Below, one piece after another: positions 6,088 through 8,234 of a DNA stretch of 8,234 bases. The translations under genes were made by a program, and so were the position numbers. Source of the DNA: Candidatus Omnitrophota bacterium (GTDB taxonomy: Bacteria > Omnitrophota > Gorgyraeia > 2-02-FULL-51-18 > JAGOUK01); the NCBI GenBank assembly GCA_020058965.1, contig JAGVCY010000183.1:1-8234 (forward strand), given 5' to 3'. The notes under the pieces were generated by a model, which worked only from the letters and a program-made list of their open reading frames with translations, had not been told where the DNA came from and did not search any database. Every line of letters begins with the position of its first letter. The stretch's first letter is position 1.

Positions 6088-8234
6088 GTGTGCAAATCTT
6101 CTATTAAAAAATCCATCAATCCTTACCGCCTCGACCGCAACATTCTTCCGGAGACTTACAGTATCTGGCTGGAACCGGATCTGGTCAATTTTACTTTTGA
6201 GGGAAGGGAATCCATTCAGGTCCGTGCCGCCAAACCGTTTCGCAGCATCACACTTCATGCCCTGGATCTAAAAATCCGTGAAGCTTCCTTCGTCACCCGC
6301 GGCGGAGAGCGGATCTCCTCGACTTCGGTGCGCTTCAACGAAAAAATGCAGACCGTGACGATCGATCTTGGGCGTCGGTTGACGCCGCGGGACGCCGGCT
6401 CACTCGAGTTGGTGTTTTCAGGAATATTGAACGACAAGATGCACGGTTTTTACCGGACTTCATATCAAATGCCCCAGTCTGCTCAAAAATCCCCAGATGC
6501 GAGGCGTGACGACGAAGGCAGTGCTATTGCACGCCAAGGAGGAACAACGAAGCAGATGGGGAGTTTTCAGCAGACTGCCTGGGGGTGTGCGACGCAATTT
6601 GAGGCGACCGACGCGCGGCGGGCATTTCCGTGCTGGGACGAGCCGGACATGAAGGCGGTTTTTACCGTTACTCTCAAAGTTCCGAAGGCACTGACCGCGC
6701 TGTCGAATATGCCGGTGGAAAAAATCGTCGCGGACGGCAAAACCGGAAAAAAAGAGATCAGCTACTTGCCGTCACCCATCATGTCGACCTACCTCCTTTG
6801 TTTTGTGGTGGCGCATCTGGAGGGAATTTTTGGCAAAGATAAAAACGGCGTGGAGATCGGTATCTGGACCACGCCCGGCAAGATCCCTCAAGCCCGGTTC
6901 GCGATGGATGTCGCGAAGTTTTGTTTGCCGTACTTCGCGGATTGGTTCGGGATCCCGTATTCGCTTCCCAAGCTCGACATGGTGGCCCTGCCCGACTTCG
7001 CTTCCGGCGCGATGGAAAACTGGGGCCTCGTGACCTACCGCGAGACCGCGCTTCTCGTGGACCCGAAGCAGTCGTCCGTCGCCGCGCGTCAGCGCGTCGC
7101 GGAAGTGATCGATCACGAGCTCGCGCATCAGTGGTTCGGAAATCTGGTGACGATGGAGTGGTGGACGGATCTGTGGCTGAACGAGGGCTTCGCGTCGTTC
7201 ATGGGGCCGAAGGCGGTGGACGCGCAGTTCCCGCAGTGGAAGATCTGGGCGCAGTTTTTGGCGACGGAGTACTCGTCCGCGTTGCGCGATGACAGTTTGA
7301 AGAACACACATCCGATCGAGATCGATGTCAAAGACCCCAACGAAATCCGCGAAATCTTTGACCACATCACCTATGCCAAGGGCTCGTCGGTCAATCGGAT
7401 GCTCGAGCATTACCTCACCGAACCCATTTTACGAAAAGGACTCAAGAGTTATCTCAAGAAGTTCGCGTTCAAAAACGCGCGGACGGTGGATCTATGGCAG
7501 TCACTCGAAGAGGCGAGCGGAAAACCCGTGCGCGCCGTGATGGCGAGCTTCACGCGGCAGGGCGGTTATCCCGTGATTTCGGTGGACGAGGCGACGACGA
7601 TCCGGGGAGCTAAATCGCGGGCTAAGAGCGGATCCGCGCGCACCCTGAAGCTAAGTCAGGAACGGTTTATTTTTGACGGATCGGCGGATGCGGCTAAATG
7701 TTCGTGGCAGCTTCCCATCACGGTCTCGGCGCAGGGATCGGCGAAGCGGTTTGAGACACTTTTAAATAAAAAAACCGGGTCGGTTACGGTGGACGCGGCG
7801 GCCGGCAAGTGGATCAAGCTCAACCCGGGGCAGAGCGGTTTTTATCGCGCGGCGTATTCGCCGGCGTTGGTGGCTCCGCTGGCAGAGGCGATCAAGCGCG
7901 GGGACTTCGGGCCGGAAGACACGCTCGGGCTTTTGGATGACGCTTTTGTTCTGGCGCGGGCGGGGCGGACGAAGACATCGCAGGTCATGGAACTTTTGGC
8001 CGGATGCGAGCGCGAGATGGATTACAACGTTTGGAGCACGATCGCGGGAGCCTTGGGCCAGATCGAGGAGCTCGCGCACGGTGAGGCTCGGCATCGGTTC
8101 AATGTTTTTACCCGCGAACTGTTCGCTTGGACGCATGAGCGCCTCGGCTGGGATTCCAAGCCGAAGGATTTTCATCTGGATGTGATGCTGAGGTCGATGA
8201 TGATCGGACGGCTCGGACATTACGGTTACGCGCC
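6088..8234 (+). CDS. M1-family zinc aminopeptidase carrying an in-frame inserted palindrome (3' end outside window)
   Basis: The frame stays open for 715 codons to the window edge. The enzyme removes N-terminal residues from peptides, using one zinc ion. All catalytic elements are present: the exopeptidase motif GAMEN (307-311), HELAH with ligands H343 and H347, E344 as general base, third ligand E366 in NEGFA (18 residues after H347), and the likely transition-state tyrosine Y429. The N-terminal beta domain includes NDKMHGFYRTSY (115-126) and TQFEATDARRAFPCWDEP (169-186). An ERAP1_C-like helical domain begins after about residue 560 and is cut by the window. Residues about 130-163 are foreign to the family and come from the palindrome at 6475-6577. 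No signal peptide is visible, so it is probably cytosolic. GTG 6088 is chosen because AGGAG (6072-6076) lies 11 bases upstream, inside the end of the methyltransferase gene; GTG at 6090 is out of frame. Confidence 0.93.
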   Translation, partial: MCKSSIKKSINPYRLDRNILPETYSIWLEPDLVNFTFEGRESIQVRAAKPFRSITLHALDLKIREASFVTRGGERISSTSVRFNEKMQTVTIDLGRRLTPRDAGSLELVFSGILNDKMHGFYRTSYQMPQSAQKSPDARRDDEGSAIARQGGTTKQMGSFQQTAWGCATQFEATDARRAFPCWDEPDMKAVFTVTLKVPKALTALSNMPVEKIVADGKTGKKEISYLPSPIMSTYLLCFVVAHLEGIFGKDKNGVEIGIWTTPGKIPQARFAMDVAKFCLPYFADWFGIPYSLPKLDMVALPDFASGAMENWGLVTYRETALLVDPKQSSVAARQRVAEVIDHELAHQWFGNLVTMEWWTDLWLNEGFASFMGPKAVDAQFPQWKIWAQFLATEYSSALRDDSLKNTHPIEIDVKDPNEIREIFDHITYAKGSSVNRMLEHYLTEPILRKGLKSYLKKFAFKNARTVDLWQSLEEASGKPVRAVMASFTRQGGYPVISVDEATTIRGAKSRAKSGSARTLKLSQERFIFDGSADAAKCSWQLPITVSAQGSAKRFETLLNKKTGSVTVDAAAGKWIKLNPGQSGFYRAAYSPALVAPLAEAIKRGDFGPEDTLGLLDDAFVLARAGRTKTSQVMELLAGCEREMDYNVWSTIAGALGQIEELAHGEARHRFNVFTRELFAWTHERLGWDSKPKDFHLDVMLRSMMIGRLGHYGYA
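6475..6577. repeat. Palindromic mini-element inserted in the aminopeptidase gene
   Basis: The outer arms 6475-6500 and 6552-6577 pair at 22 of 26 positions. The outermost nine bases (CAGTCTGCT against AGCAGACTG) and TCCCCA against TGGGGA match perfectly. Inside them is a second hairpin, GGCGTG (6503-6508) with CACGCC (6530-6535), followed by an unpaired purine-rich stretch containing AAGGAGGAA. The element interrupts the M1 protein at a point where relatives have only a short loop. It keeps the frame, adding about 34 codons rich in Gln, Ser, Asp and Arg. Terminal inverted arms, an internal hairpin, small size and no coding capacity of its own fit a nonautonomous palindromic repeat of the MITE/REP/RPE kind. 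I see no second copy in this window. The layout looks familiar to me as a dispersed genomic repeat, but I cannot confirm that here. Confidence 0.8.

Noticed and set aside
5822..6271. A 149-codon plus-strand frame overlapping the methyltransferase and aminopeptidase genes
   Set aside because: It overlaps two genes with clear conserved motifs in other frames, and its composition is that of an out-of-frame shadow.
6772..7410. A 212-codon minus-strand open frame within the aminopeptidase
   Set aside because: It is antisense to the catalytic core with GAMEN and HELAH motifs and has no Shine-Dalgarno site or family resemblance.

Overview
The window is a compact stretch of bacterial chromosome, moderately GC-rich, with short intergenic gaps. 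Everything points to a Gram-negative-type cell envelope: a secreted multi-PKD protein, an AsmA-like periplasmic protein, two mechanosensitive channels and an inner-membrane methyltransferase-like protein. No gene in the window fixes the phylum. The mix of PKD, DUF3857-like and AsmA-like proteins would fit an environmental lineage such as Omnitrophota or a relative, but this is a guess from general familiarity.

Layout. Positions 1-174 hold the tail of a protein resembling the beginning of a DUF3857 domain, which stops abnormally early. A short intergenic region with a TATAAT box leads into mscL (331-759). Then comes a secreted protein with an undescribed N-terminal domain and six PKD repeats, each carrying a conserved cysteine pair (804-3260). 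This pair ends at a very strong hairpin terminator (3281-3321). A good -35 element just upstream, and the 3' arm of the hairpin itself, seem to supply the promoter and ribosome binding site of the next gene, mscS (3322-4167). An AsmA-like anchored protein follows (4205-5077). A bidirectional terminator separates this run from a 55-aa PLDc_N-type membrane protein on the minus strand (5149-5316). Divergent overlapping promoters then fire leftward into that small gene and rightward into an ICMT-like membrane methyltransferase (5400-6080), apparently from a leaderless transcript. The last gene is an M1-family aminopeptidase (6088 to beyond the window end).

How the genes fit together. mscL and mscS encode the large- and small-conductance emergency osmolyte release channels. 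They flank a secreted, probably disulfide-stabilised PKD protein, and an AsmA-like protein follows mscS, so the left two thirds looks like a cell-envelope or osmotic-stress neighbourhood. The right third (PLDc_N protein, methyltransferase, aminopeptidase) looks like unrelated housekeeping functions.

Most notable observation. The aminopeptidase gene carries a roughly 103-bp imperfect palindrome (6475-6577) that is not part of the M1 family. It lies in frame in the N-terminal beta domain, just before the conserved TQFEATDARR segment, and adds about 34 codons without breaking the reading frame. It looks like a dispersed palindromic mini-element (comparable in principle to Rickettsia palindromic elements) inserted into, and tolerated by, a protein-coding gene.
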